Part shown: positions 9,020 through 14,497 of the stretch, piece after piece | Numbering within the stretch: the stretch's first letter is position 1 | Layout of the letters: the number at the start of each line of letters is the position of its first letter | Origin: an uncultured Clostridia bacterium | GTDB taxonomy: Bacteria > Bacillota > Clostridia > Christensenellales > Maliibacteriaceae | Assembly (NCBI GenBank): GCA_934613185.1 | Contig: CAKTSO010000036.1 | Span: 1 to 14,881, forward strand | Reading direction: 5' to 3' | DNA: 14,881 bases | Position numbers and translations under genes: made by a program | The notes under the pieces: generated by a model | What the model saw: only the letters and a program-made list of their open reading frames with translations | What the model was told of the DNA's origin: nothing | Databases searched by the model: none

Positions 9020-9123
9020 CAACGAAACGGATGCGGTCGGCGAATCGCGCGGAGATCGAAAAGGCGTTCACACGGCAGGCGGATCATTTTGAAAGCGTCA
9101 AAACGCAAAAGAGCAAGGGGTGA
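9016..9123 (+). pseudogene. Truncated SAM-dependent methyltransferase gene (N-terminal 35 codons)
   Basis: A short frame begins in an ATGA overlap with the ogt stop and ends at TGA after 35 residues. Residues 13-27, EIEKAFTRQADHFES, resemble the start of class I SAM-dependent methyltransferases of the UbiE-like kind in Bacillota (pattern x-x-F-x-K-Q-A-x-x-F-E). The expected continuation, a conserved strand and the G-x-G-x-G SAM loop, is missing: sequence changes character after residue 28 and then stops. I see no continuation in the other frames to 9266. The overlap with ogt suggests a former two-gene operon whose second gene lost its 3' portion, probably when the adjacent acidic-protein unit arrived or by deletion. 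It could alternatively be a translated small peptide, but the resemblance makes a remnant more likely. Confidence 0.55.
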
Positions 9124-9185
9124 TGCGGCGGCGTTATTCAGCCGCAGTACCCCCGCAAAGCCGATTTCTCCTGTTTGGAGGCAGC

Positions 9186-9215
9186 TAAAAACAGCGCCTC
9201 TTCCATCAGAGGCGC
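9186..9215 (-). terminator. Intrinsic terminator of the acidic-protein gene
   Basis: On the minus strand a perfect 8-bp stem, GCGCCTCT/AGAGGCGC (9215-9208 and 9201-9194) with a 6-base loop, is followed by TGTTTTTAG. It lies 51 bases after the minus-strand stop at 9267. Confidence 0.88.
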
Positions 9216-9266
9216 CGTCGTCCGTCGTTAAATTCAAGCAAGGGACCGTCTTTGCGTATCGAACGA

Positions 9267-10106
9267 TTACTCGATAGAAAACTCGTCGCTGAGCGCGATC
9301 TTCATAAGCGCATCATCGTCAAGCTCGTGTTTTTTCCACAATTCGGCCTCTTCTTTTTTCAGCGGAATCAGCAGCGTTGCGGGCTTTCTGCAGCCGTCTT
9401 CGTCCGTAATTCCCCACGGTGTCGCAGCGCCGCCTTCGCAGACAAGCACTATTTCGCCATCCTCCGTGCGGTACAGTCTCTGCGACTGTTGCAAAGAGGG
9501 ATCGTACGGATCAGGGCCGTAAAGATTATGCTCTCCGAAAAACCTTGCGCCGCAAAGACTATAGTATCCACCGTCCGTGGTCCGCCAGTCCTGAAAAACA
9601 TACCGCATTCCGTGTCTTGTTTCATAATCTTCTTCACAATCTTCTTTCCCATCCCTGACCATCATGCACACCACCACGCACACATATTTTCCCGGGTTGT
9701 TCTTCACCGCTTCCGCCGCCATAGTCTCAAAATCAATGTCGTCTATCGGACCGTCTCTGCCCTCAGCCAAGACAACGTCAACACCGACGATCATTCCGTA
9801 CCACCACGCCTCTCCTTCTTCACGCTTTTGTTCCATCCAGGCATCACGCATTTGGTCCTGCCAGGCATCGGCTTGCCGTGCCAGATCTTCGTCCCCCCGC
9901 ACACGCACAGTCTCGAATTCATCTTGTTCTGCTTCTTCATCCCAGTCGTCTTCGTCCCAGACGCTGACTCCATACTGGAACTCGTCGCTATACTTCCACT
10001 GACACTTCCACCGACCGAATTCCAGATACTCACATTTCTCCATCGCTCTAGACTTCAGCTGTTCTTCAAATTCCTCAATCGTAATTTTCTTAGTATCATT
10101 TTCCAT
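9267..10106 (-). CDS. Unrecognised, strongly acidic 279-residue protein
   Basis: I do not recognise this protein. It is soluble-looking, without signal peptide or membrane helix, and very acidic. An N-terminal helical start (KKITIEEFEEQLKSRAMEKC) leads into a Trp/Tyr-rich stretch (residues 29-50) and a Glu/Asp block, DEDDWDEEAEQDEFE, at 51-65. Further features are WWYGMIVGVDVVLAEG (101-116), a CVVVC pair at 143-147, eight Cys in total (25, 35, 143, 147, 157, 185, 223, 239), and a Gly/Asp/Tyr-rich region at 178-205. The start has AAGGAG 8 bases upstream and an excellent promoter. Hand counts of four 60-base lines gave about 43-65% G+C (mean near 52%) against 58-70% in pyrG and guaA lines. With its own promoter and terminator, opposite strand to both neighbours, and a broken gene next to it, it looks like acquired cargo. 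An immunity- or anti-host-like role is only a guess. Confidence 0.8.
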   Translation of the reverse strand: MENDTKKITIEEFEEQLKSRAMEKCEYLEFGRWKCQWKYSDEFQYGVSVWDEDDWDEEAEQDEFETVRVRGDEDLARQADAWQDQMRDAWMEQKREEGEAWWYGMIVGVDVVLAEGRDGPIDDIDFETMAAEAVKNNPGKYVCVVVCMMVRDGKEDCEEDYETRHGMRYVFQDWRTTDGGYYSLCGARFFGEHNLYGPDPYDPSLQQSQRLYRTEDGEIVLVCEGGAATPWGITDEDGCRKPATLLIPLKKEEAELWKKHELDDDALMKIALSDEFSIE

Positions 10107-10172
10107 GTCGGCATCTCCTTTTGTGTTTTTTAATTAAAATCGTTAAAAAATCTGTTATCACCGTTTGTCGTG

Positions 10173-10201
10173 ATTATATAATAAATATTTTTAATTTTCA
10201 A
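10173..10201 (-). promoter_or_regulatory. Sigma-A promoter of the acidic-protein gene
   Basis: TTGAAA (10201-10196) and a perfect TATAAT (10178-10173) are 17 bases apart on the minus strand, inside an extremely A+T-rich block. The start near 10166 gives a leader of about 60 bases with no obvious hairpin. The rest of this spacer, 10202-10339, shows no gene, hairpin or repeat that I can support. Confidence 0.82.
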
Positions 10202-10339
10202 CAGAAAAATGTACCTTTTCACGCATTTTCTGTCTTTCTGCCCACCGTTCGTTTGCTTCGATCTTCTTTTGAAAACACGCGAGCCGTTCTCTTTGCTCCC
10301 CGTTTTACGCAAAAAACAGCGGAATCGTGCAAAAGCGCC

Positions 10340-10368
10340 TTGACAAGAGCGGGGCGCGGTGTTATAAA
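10340..10368 (+). promoter_or_regulatory. Sigma-A promoter of the metNIQ leader
   Basis: Perfect TTGACA (10340-10345), a 17-base spacer, then TATAAA (10363-10368, five of six). Transcription should start near 10375, producing a leader of about 257 bases before metN that contains the Met-rich peptide frame and attenuator. Confidence 0.87.
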
Positions 10369-10374
10369 TAACAC
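10359..10374. promoter_or_regulatory. Inverted repeat over the -10 box, candidate operator
   Basis: GTGTTA-TAAA-TAACAC is a perfect 6-bp inverted repeat with a 4-base centre that covers the whole -10 box and reaches the probable start site. A dimeric repressor bound here would block polymerase. I cannot match it to a named regulator, and part of the symmetry comes from the TATAAA box itself. Confidence 0.35.
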
Positions 10375-10393
10375 GTTCGGATTTTTCCGAACG
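10374..10393 (+). other. 5'-terminal hairpin of the met leader
   Basis: CGTTCGG (10374-10380) pairs with CCGAACG (10387-10393) around a 6-base ATTTTT loop, followed by AAAAAAG and the ribosome site of the leader peptide. It begins at the expected +1, so it would cap the transcript. No U tract follows, so it is not a terminator. Confidence 0.5.
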
Positions 10394-10416
10394 AAAAAAG
10401 TCGGAGGAGACGGAAC

Positions 10417-10521
10417 ATGCTGAACTTTGCGGCGACGATGAATATCTCCATGTGCATGATGACCATGCGCATGATGTGCGCTGCTCAAAATTCCATGCTT
10501 TCCGTGATGAACCTCGACTGA
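10417..10521 (+). CDS. Methionine-rich leader peptide of metNIQ
   Basis: A 34-codon frame starts at ATG 10417 and ends at TGA 10519-10521. The ribosome site GGAGGA (10403-10408) lies 8 bases upstream, so it should be translated efficiently. Ten of 34 residues are Met (positions 1, 8, 12, 14, 15, 17, 19, 20, 27, 31). Seven fall within codons 8-20, where the residues read MNISMCMMTMRMM; two Cys (13, 21) flank the densest part. It has no hydrophobic segment and no family I know. Its place between a consensus promoter and a strong terminator directly before the methionine importer operon is that of trp/his/leu-type leader peptides, whose product is irrelevant and whose translation rate is the signal. 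When charged Met-tRNA is scarce, ribosomes would pause in codons 12-20 (10450-10476). Too short for usual gene-calling. The coding role is inferred; the codon content and ribosome site are seen directly. Confidence 0.82.
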   Translation: MLNFAATMNISMCMMTMRMMCAAQNSMLSVMNLD

Positions 10522-10584
10522 AGAGGGCGCGCAAAAGCGGCGAAAAAGTCGCGCGCGACAGAAACGCAGTTTCGGCGGGAGGCA
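10496..10584 (+). promoter_or_regulatory. Predicted antiterminator pairing of the met attenuator
   Basis: TGCTTTCCGT (10496-10505), within the 3' part of the leader-peptide frame, can pair with GCGGGAGGCA (10575-10584), the 5' arm of the terminator: ten contiguous pairs, three of them G-U. It nearly copies the terminator's own 3' arm (TGCTTCCCGC, 10589-10598), so the two pairings exclude each other. Bases between the arms fold locally, with GAAAC/GTTTC (10561-10565 and 10569-10573) plus a G+C hairpin in 10527-10556, bringing the arms together. A third pairing, ACGGAA (10410-10415) with TTCCGT (10500-10505), could sequester the antiterminator when no ribosome is present. Folding is by eye. Confidence 0.6.
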
Positions 10585-10608
10585 GGATTGCTTCCCGCCT
10601 TTTGTTTT
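10574..10608 (+). terminator. Attenuator terminator before metN
   Basis: GGCGGGAGGCA (10574-10584) pairs with TGCTTCCCGCC (10589-10599) in an uninterrupted 11-bp stem (one G-U) closed by a GGAT tetraloop, followed by TTTTGTTTT. It lies 53 bases after the leader-peptide stop and 23 bases before the metN ATG, in the same transcription direction as metN. Such a terminator between a promoter and its own operon has no purpose unless readthrough is regulated. Confidence 0.9.
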
Positions 10609-10618
10609 CACCGTTTGC

Positions 10619-10625
10619 AAAGGAG
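10619..10625 (+). promoter_or_regulatory. Ribosome site fixing the metN start
   Basis: AAAGGAG lies 6 bases before ATG 10632. The metN frame stays open upstream to 10452, but the added residues run through the terminator and are not ABC-like, so 10632 is the start. Confidence 0.85.
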
Positions 10626-10631
10626 AATCTC

Positions 10632-11633
10632 ATGATTCAGATCGAACATCTCGGAAAGACCTACGAAAGCGCCGCAGGCAATGTCGAAGCGCTGCGCGAC
10701 ATCAACCTGACGATCGAAGACGGCGACATCTTCGGCATCATCGGTCTGTCCGGCGCCGGAAAAAGCACGCTGGTGCGCTGCATCAACTATCTGGAAAAGC
10801 CCACGAGCGGCCGCGTCGTCTTCGACGGACACGATTTAAACGATCTTTCCAAAAAAGAGCTTTTGAAAATGCGGCAGCAGATCGGCATGATCTTCCAGGG
10901 CTTCAACCTCCTGTCGCAGAAAAAGGCGCTCAAAAACGTCTGCTTCCCGATGGAGATTGCGGGCGTTCCCAAGGCCGAGGCGCGCGCCCGCGCCAAAGAG
11001 CTTTTGGAGCTGGTCGGTCTGGGCGATCGCCTGGACGCGTATCCCTCCCAGCTTTCGGGCGGGCAGAAACAGCGCGTCGCCATCGCCCGCGCGCTTGCGA
11101 TGAACCCGCGGGTTCTGCTTTGCGACGAGGCCACGAGCGCGCTCGACCCGAACACGACGCGTTCGATCCTCGAACTGCTCCAGCACATCAACCGGACCCT
11201 CGGCGTAACGATCGTCATCATCACGCACGAAATGAAGGTCATCGAGCAGATCTGCAACCGCGTCGCGGTCATCGACCAAAGCCAGATCGTCGAGACGGGG
11301 CTCGTCAAGGACGTGTTCGTCAATCCCCGCTCCCGCATCGCGCGCGAATTGATCCTGCCAAAGAGCGAAGCGGTCGACCTCGTCACCGGGACGCGCTGCG
11401 TGCGCATCGTCTTCGACGGCAACTCGGCGTTCGAGCCGGTCGTGTCGAACATCGTTCTGGAGTGCCACTGCGCCGTCAATATTCTGGGCGCGGACACGAA
11501 GAACATCGGCGGCAAGGCCTACGGGCAGATGATCCTGCAGCTTCCCGAGGAAGAGGCGTCCGTCGCGCGGATCCTGGCATATCTGGACAGCCGCGGCATT
11601 CACTACGAAGAAACCCGCGAGGAGGTCAAATAA
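10632..11633 (+). CDS. metN: Methionine ABC transporter ATP-binding protein
   Basis: This is the ATPase of the MetNIQ importer, which hydrolyses ATP on the cytoplasmic side to drive uptake of L- (and often D-) methionine. The 333 residues hold all ABC motifs: Walker A GLSGAGKST (38-46), Q-loop Q89, signature LSGGQKQR (141-148), Walker B VLLCDE (161-166) and switch His199 in IITHE. Residues about 255-330 form the C-terminal NIL/ACT-like domain, which in E. coli MetN binds methionine and inhibits transport when the pool is full (trans-inhibition). The start at 10632 is set by AAAGGAG upstream. The stop is immediately followed by the metI ATG (TAAATG), so the genes are tightly coupled. Expression is likely governed by the Met-rich leader and attenuator upstream. 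The partner genes metI and metQ make the assignment firm. Confidence 0.97.
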   Translation: MIQIEHLGKTYESAAGNVEALRDINLTIEDGDIFGIIGLSGAGKSTLVRCINYLEKPTSGRVVFDGHDLNDLSKKELLKMRQQIGMIFQGFNLLSQKKALKNVCFPMEIAGVPKAEARARAKELLELVGLGDRLDAYPSQLSGGQKQRVAIARALAMNPRVLLCDEATSALDPNTTRSILELLQHINRTLGVTIVIITHEMKVIEQICNRVAVIDQSQIVETGLVKDVFVNPRSRIARELILPKSEAVDLVTGTRCVRIVFDGNSAFEPVVSNIVLECHCAVNILGADTKNIGGKAYGQMILQLPEEEASVARILAYLDSRGIHYEETREEVK

Positions 11634-12293
11634 ATGGATTCCGGCATCGTCAAACTCATCGCCGTCGGTATTTTGCAGACGCTTTACATGACGCTCGGCT
11701 CGGCGCTTCTTGCGTATCTGATCGGGCTTCCCGTCGGCGTCGTTCTCTACGCGACCGACCGCGGCGGCGTGTGGGAAAACCGCATCGTCAACCGCATTTT
11801 GGGCATTATCGTTAACTTCCTGCGGTCGGTTCCGTTCATCATCCTTCTGATCTGGGTGCTTCCCGTCACGCGCGCCATCGTCGGCACGTCGATCGGCTCG
11901 ACGGCGACGATCGTCCCGCTGGTCATTTCCGCCGCGCCGTTCGTGGCGCGCATGGTCGAGTCCTCTTTGAAGGAGGTCGACGCGGGCGTGATCGAGGCGG
12001 CGCACGCCATGGGCGCGTCTCCCATTCAGATCATCACCAAAGTGCTTCTTCCCGAAGCGCTCCCGTCCCTCGTGGTCGGCAGCTCGATCGCCGTGACGAC
12101 GATCCTGGGCTACTCGGCCATGTCGGGCTTCACCGGCGGCGGCGGCCTCGGCGCGATCGCGATCAACTACGGCTACTACCGCTATCAGAACGATATGATG
12201 CTCATCACGGTCGTGCTGCTGGTCATCGTCGTTCAAATCCTCCAGGAGCTTGGCATGCATTTTGCAAAGCTTTCAGATAAAAGGATAAGGTAA
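11634..12293 (+). CDS. metI: Methionine ABC transporter permease
   Basis: This is the membrane subunit of MetNIQ; a dimer forms the methionine channel and docks on MetN. The 219 residues give about five to six hydrophobic helices. The cytoplasmic coupling loop with the EAA motif is EAAHAMGASPIQIITKVLLP (121-140), the contact site for the ATPase. The start directly abuts the metN stop, with GAGGAGG inside the metN 3' end 9 bases upstream, giving translational coupling. Length and the short N-terminal extracellular tail match the MetI family rather than polar amino acid permeases. The C terminus is basic (KLSDKRIR), fitting a cytoplasmic end. metQ follows after 20 bases. Confidence 0.97.
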   Translation: MDSGIVKLIAVGILQTLYMTLGSALLAYLIGLPVGVVLYATDRGGVWENRIVNRILGIIVNFLRSVPFIILLIWVLPVTRAIVGTSIGSTATIVPLVISAAPFVARMVESSLKEVDAGVIEAAHAMGASPIQIITKVLLPEALPSLVVGSSIAVTTILGYSAMSGFTGGGGLGAIAINYGYYRYQNDMMLITVVLLVIVVQILQELGMHFAKLSDKRIR

Positions 12294-12313
12294 AACGAAA
12301 GGAGAAAACCAAA

Positions 12314-13186
12314 ATGAAAAAAGCACTTGTCCTGATCCTGACGCTTGCCCTCGCGCTGACCGCTCTGGTCGGCTGCGGCAAGAAGGCCGATGACGCCGCT
12401 GCCGACGCGCCCGCCGATACGGCGGCTGCGACCGAAGCGGCCGACGCGACCAAAGAGACCAAAGTCATCAAAGTCGGCGCGACCCCCGCGCCGCACGCGC
12501 AGATCCTTGAGGTGGCCAAGGAGGTTCTGGCGAAAGAGGGCTACGATCTTCAGATCGTCGAGTACAACGACTACGTCCTGCCCAACACGGCGACCGAGGA
12601 CGGCGAGCTTGACGCCAACTACTTCCAGCACGGCCCGTATCTTGAGAACTTCAACGAGGAAAACGGCACGCACCTTGTGTCCGTCGCCGCGCTCCACTAC
12701 GAGCCGATGTCCATCTACGCCGGCAAGACCGCCAGCCTTGACGAGCTCAAGGACGGCGCGACGATCGCCATTCCCAACGACGGCACCAACGAAGCCCGCG
12801 CGCTGAAGCTGCTCGAGGCCGAGGGCCTGATCACCCTGAAGGAGGACGCCGACTTCACCGCGACCGTCCTTGACATCAAGGACAATCCGCACAACTTCCA
12901 GATCCAGGAGATCGAAGCCGCGCAGATCCCGCGCACGCTTGCCGATGTCGACATCGCCGTGATCAACGGCAACTACGCCATCGGTGCCGGCCTTGACACC
13001 GAGCTTGTTCTGGCCAGCGAGAGCGCCGATTCCGAGGCCGCTCAGACCTACGCCAACGTGCTCGTCGTCAAGGAGGGCAACGAGGACAACGACGCGATCA
13101 AGGCGCTCGTCAAAGCCCTTGAGAGCGACGAAGTCCGCACCTTCATCGAAGAGACCTATGACGGCACGGTCGTCGCGCTGTTCTGA
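12314..13186 (+). CDS. metQ: Methionine-binding lipoprotein (NlpA/MetQ family)
   Basis: This is the substrate-capturing lipoprotein of MetNIQ, tethered to the outer face of the cytoplasmic membrane. The 290-residue precursor has a lipoprotein signal peptide: MKK, a hydrophobic core LVLILTLALALTAL, then lipobox LVGC with lipid-modified Cys21. Residues 22-48 form an Ala/Asp/Thr-rich flexible linker. The binding domain starts at VIKVGATPAPHAQIL (51-65) and includes ANYFQHGPYLENFN and the hallmark AVINGNYA (NlpA family). AAAGGAGA lies 9 bases before the ATG. As third gene of the operon it is followed at 13209 by a strong terminator. The tripartite operon supports methionine as ligand. I cannot exclude that a methionine derivative or dipeptide is bound, as some MetQ relatives do. 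Confidence 0.96.
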   Translation: MKKALVLILTLALALTALVGCGKKADDAAADAPADTAAATEAADATKETKVIKVGATPAPHAQILEVAKEVLAKEGYDLQIVEYNDYVLPNTATEDGELDANYFQHGPYLENFNEENGTHLVSVAALHYEPMSIYAGKTASLDELKDGATIAIPNDGTNEARALKLLEAEGLITLKEDADFTATVLDIKDNPHNFQIQEIEAAQIPRTLADVDIAVINGNYAIGAGLDTELVLASESADSEAAQTYANVLVVKEGNEDNDAIKALVKALESDEVRTFIEETYDGTVVALF

Positions 13187-13208
13187 ATTCTTCTAAACCA
13201 AAGCAATA

Positions 13209-13250
13209 AAAGCGCCCGCGCATGTTCCCGATCATGCGCAGGCGCTTTTT
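13209..13250. terminator. Bidirectional intrinsic terminator after metQ
   Basis: GCGCC (13212-13216) pairs with GGCGC (13241-13245), and GCGCATG (13218-13224) with CATGCGC (13233-13239), a 12-bp stem with one mismatch. TTTTTATTG follows on the plus strand and TTTTATTG on the minus strand. It can end both metNIQ and the converging phosphatase/small-protein unit. Confidence 0.92.
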
Positions 13251-13382
13251 ATTGTTCCCAAATTCGGCAACGGAAGCGAAAATCGCAGGCGCCGCCGAAC
13301 GCGTCTGCGTGTCATGTTTCAGCGTCCGAATCAAAGGGCGGCGCGATCTCACTGCCGCGCCTTCTTTAAAATCGATAAGCGT

Positions 13383-13556
13383 TCATTCCTCGTCTTTCGG
13401 ATTTCCCGCGTCGATCGCCTCGACGATGCAGGCGAGCCCCGCAATCAGAGAAAACAGGATCGCGCCGCCGAGCGCGCTTCCCAAAAACGCACCCGCAAAA
13501 TAACCGACGATCCCCGCGACGATCATAATGACAAGCGCCGCCGCAGAACGTTTCAT
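13383..13556 (-). CDS. Small 57-residue membrane protein with glycine zipper
   Basis: I do not recognise a family. The frame begins at ATG 13556 with a near-perfect AAGGAGG 8 bases upstream and encodes 57 residues: MKRSAAALVIMIVAG, then a glycine-zipper stretch GYFAGAFLGSALGG, a second hydrophobic segment to about residue 47, and an acidic tail (NPKDEE). Gly18, Gly22, Gly26 and Gly30 are spaced every four residues, which favours close helix packing and oligomers. Two short membrane helices (about 5-24 and 27-47) with a positive N terminus are predicted by eye. It starts 18 bases after the stop of the HAD phosphatase gene, so it is likely the second gene of that transcript. 13257-13382 downstream shows no gene. 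Its size puts it below usual gene-calling limits; the ribosome site and composition support it as real. Confidence 0.72.
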   Translation of the reverse strand: MKRSAAALVIMIVAGIVGYFAGAFLGSALGGAILFSLIAGLACIVEAIDAGNPKDEE

Positions 13557-13574
13557 CGCATTTTCCTCCTTCCT

Positions 13575-14372
13575 TCAATCGATCAGACCGAGCCGCGCCA
13601 GCGCGTTCGCCACGCCGTCGTGCGCGTTGTCGTCCGTGTGAAGCCGCATGCGCGCCGACAATTCCTCCGGCGCGTTTCCCATCAGATATCCGCGGCCGAC
13701 GCGCAGAAGCATCCGTTCGTCGTTGTAATTGTCGCCGAAGGCGATCGCATCCTTCAAATCGAACCCGAGGCGCGCGCACATGGCCTCGACCGCGTCGGCT
13801 TTATCCACATTGCGCGCCATGATCTCCACCAATATCGGCGACGAGCGCGCGACGCTGCATTCGGGGAACGCCTCGCGCACGGCACGATCGACCGCCGCGG
13901 TCTGCGATTCGGCGCAGGTCAGAAGGATCTTGCTGACGTCGTTCGCTTCGACGTCGTCCACGCCGCCCCTCTGTGCCCGCGCACCGATGATCTTCTCCTC
14001 CCGTTTCACACGCGGATGATCCACGTCGCACACGAGCCACCGGTCATGAGAATAGATCCCCCAAATGAGGTCAAACCCGCGCGATTCGACAAAATCGACG
14101 ATCCGCCGCGCCAGGTCTTTCGAAAATCCGTGGTTTTCCAGCTCGCTCCCCGCCTCGTCGTACAAGATCGCGCCGCTGTACGCGATCACGGGACAGGAGA
14201 CGCCCAAATCGCGCATGACGGTTTGAATGCCCGCAAGGCTTCTTCCGGAGACGATGACGAAGGGGATGCCCCGCCTGCCGAGCGCCTGCACGGCGTTTGC
14301 CGTCGCCGGACGCACGGTTTTATCGTCGGTCAAAAGCGTGCCGTCCACGTCGCTGAAGACGATCGTTTTCAT
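13575..14372 (-). CDS. Cof-type HAD-superfamily hydrolase (sugar-phosphate phosphatase-like)
   Basis: A 265-residue cytoplasmic phosphatase of the Cof/IIB branch of the haloacid dehalogenase superfamily, Mg2+-dependent enzymes that dephosphorylate sugar phosphates, flavin or nucleotide-related metabolites. Motif I is FSDVDGTLL with nucleophile D8 and acid/base D10. Motif II is VSGR (S42). Motif III uses K191 in the ARNVDKADAV stretch, and motif IV is FGDNYNDERML with D214 and D218. The C2B cap lies between about residues 80 and 190. The frame is open to 14405, but GAGGAGGA (14388-14381) sits 8 bases before the internal ATG at 14372. The upstream ATG at 14405 also overlaps the likely -10 box, so 14372 is the start. 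It heads a two-gene unit with the small membrane protein. Substrate cannot be told. Confidence 0.93.
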   Translation of the reverse strand: MKTIVFSDVDGTLLTDDKTVRPATANAVQALGRRGIPFVIVSGRSLAGIQTVMRDLGVSCPVIAYSGAILYDEAGSELENHGFSKDLARRIVDFVESRGFDLIWGIYSHDRWLVCDVDHPRVKREEKIIGARAQRGGVDDVEANDVSKILLTCAESQTAAVDRAVREAFPECSVARSSPILVEIMARNVDKADAVEAMCARLGFDLKDAIAFGDNYNDERMLLRVGRGYLMGNAPEELSARMRLHTDDNAHDGVANALARLGLID

Positions 14373-14380
14373 GGGTTTTG

Positions 14381-14388
14381 TCCTCCTC
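14381..14388 (-). promoter_or_regulatory. Ribosome site fixing the HAD phosphatase start
   Basis: Minus-strand GAGGAGGA, 8 bases before ATG 14372. It selects this start over the in-frame ATG at 14405, which has no ribosome site. Confidence 0.8.
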
Positions 14389-14403
14389 ATGGCGTATGCC
14401 TCC

Positions 14404-14409
14404 ATTATA
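14404..14409 (-). promoter_or_regulatory. Candidate -10 box of the HAD phosphatase gene
   Basis: A perfect minus-strand TATAAT. No recognisable -35 box lies at 16-18 bases (the region reads GGCGCA), so the promoter call rests on the -10 and on position: just after the TRAP terminator and about 30 bases before the phosphatase start. Confidence 0.5.
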
Positions 14410-14436
14410 ATTGATTTTCACGCATTTGCGCCATAA

Positions 14437-14472
14437 AAAAGAGGCCTCCGAATCGGATCGGAAGCCTCTTTT
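14437..14472. terminator. Intrinsic terminator of the TRAP permease gene
   Basis: AAAAGAGGC (14437-14445) pairs with GCCTCTTTT (14464-14472), and inside it TCCGA (14447-14451) with TCGGA (14458-14462). The minus strand continues into a T run (six T in a row, 14440-14435). It ends the TRAP gene, whose stop lies 25 bases away, and insulates the phosphatase promoter. Confidence 0.9.
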
Positions 14473-14497
14473 CTCTTTTCGTTCGCTGCCCGCACGA

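Noticed and set aside
9124..9146. TGCGGC/GCCGCA hairpin after the truncated methyltransferase as a terminator
   Set aside because: Short stem, 11-base loop and no U tract after it.
9252..10133. Plus-strand 293-codon open frame opposite the acidic protein
   Set aside because: Without stop codons, but rich in Phe/His/Leu/Pro as expected for the complement of an acidic gene. The minus-strand frame has the promoter, ribosome site and terminator.
10452..10631. N-terminal extension of metN in the same open frame
   Set aside because: It would add 60 residues before the normal ABC start, run through the attenuator terminator, lack a ribosome site at 10452 and not resemble MetN. AAAGGAG before ATG 10632 fits the family start.
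10375..10631. SAM-I riboswitch or Met T-box in the metNIQ leader
   Set aside because: I looked for S-box core elements and for the T-box TGGNACC motif and found neither. The Met-codon frame and competing pairings explain the leader better. A covariance-model scan would be decisive.
10836..12260. 474-codon open frame opposite metN and metI
   Set aside because: Arg/Asp/His-rich shadow of the intact metN and metI genes.
13314..14414. Plus-strand open frame opposite the HAD phosphatase and small membrane gene
   Set aside because: Its translation is Arg/His/Ala-rich without motifs, while the minus strand carries all four HAD motifs.
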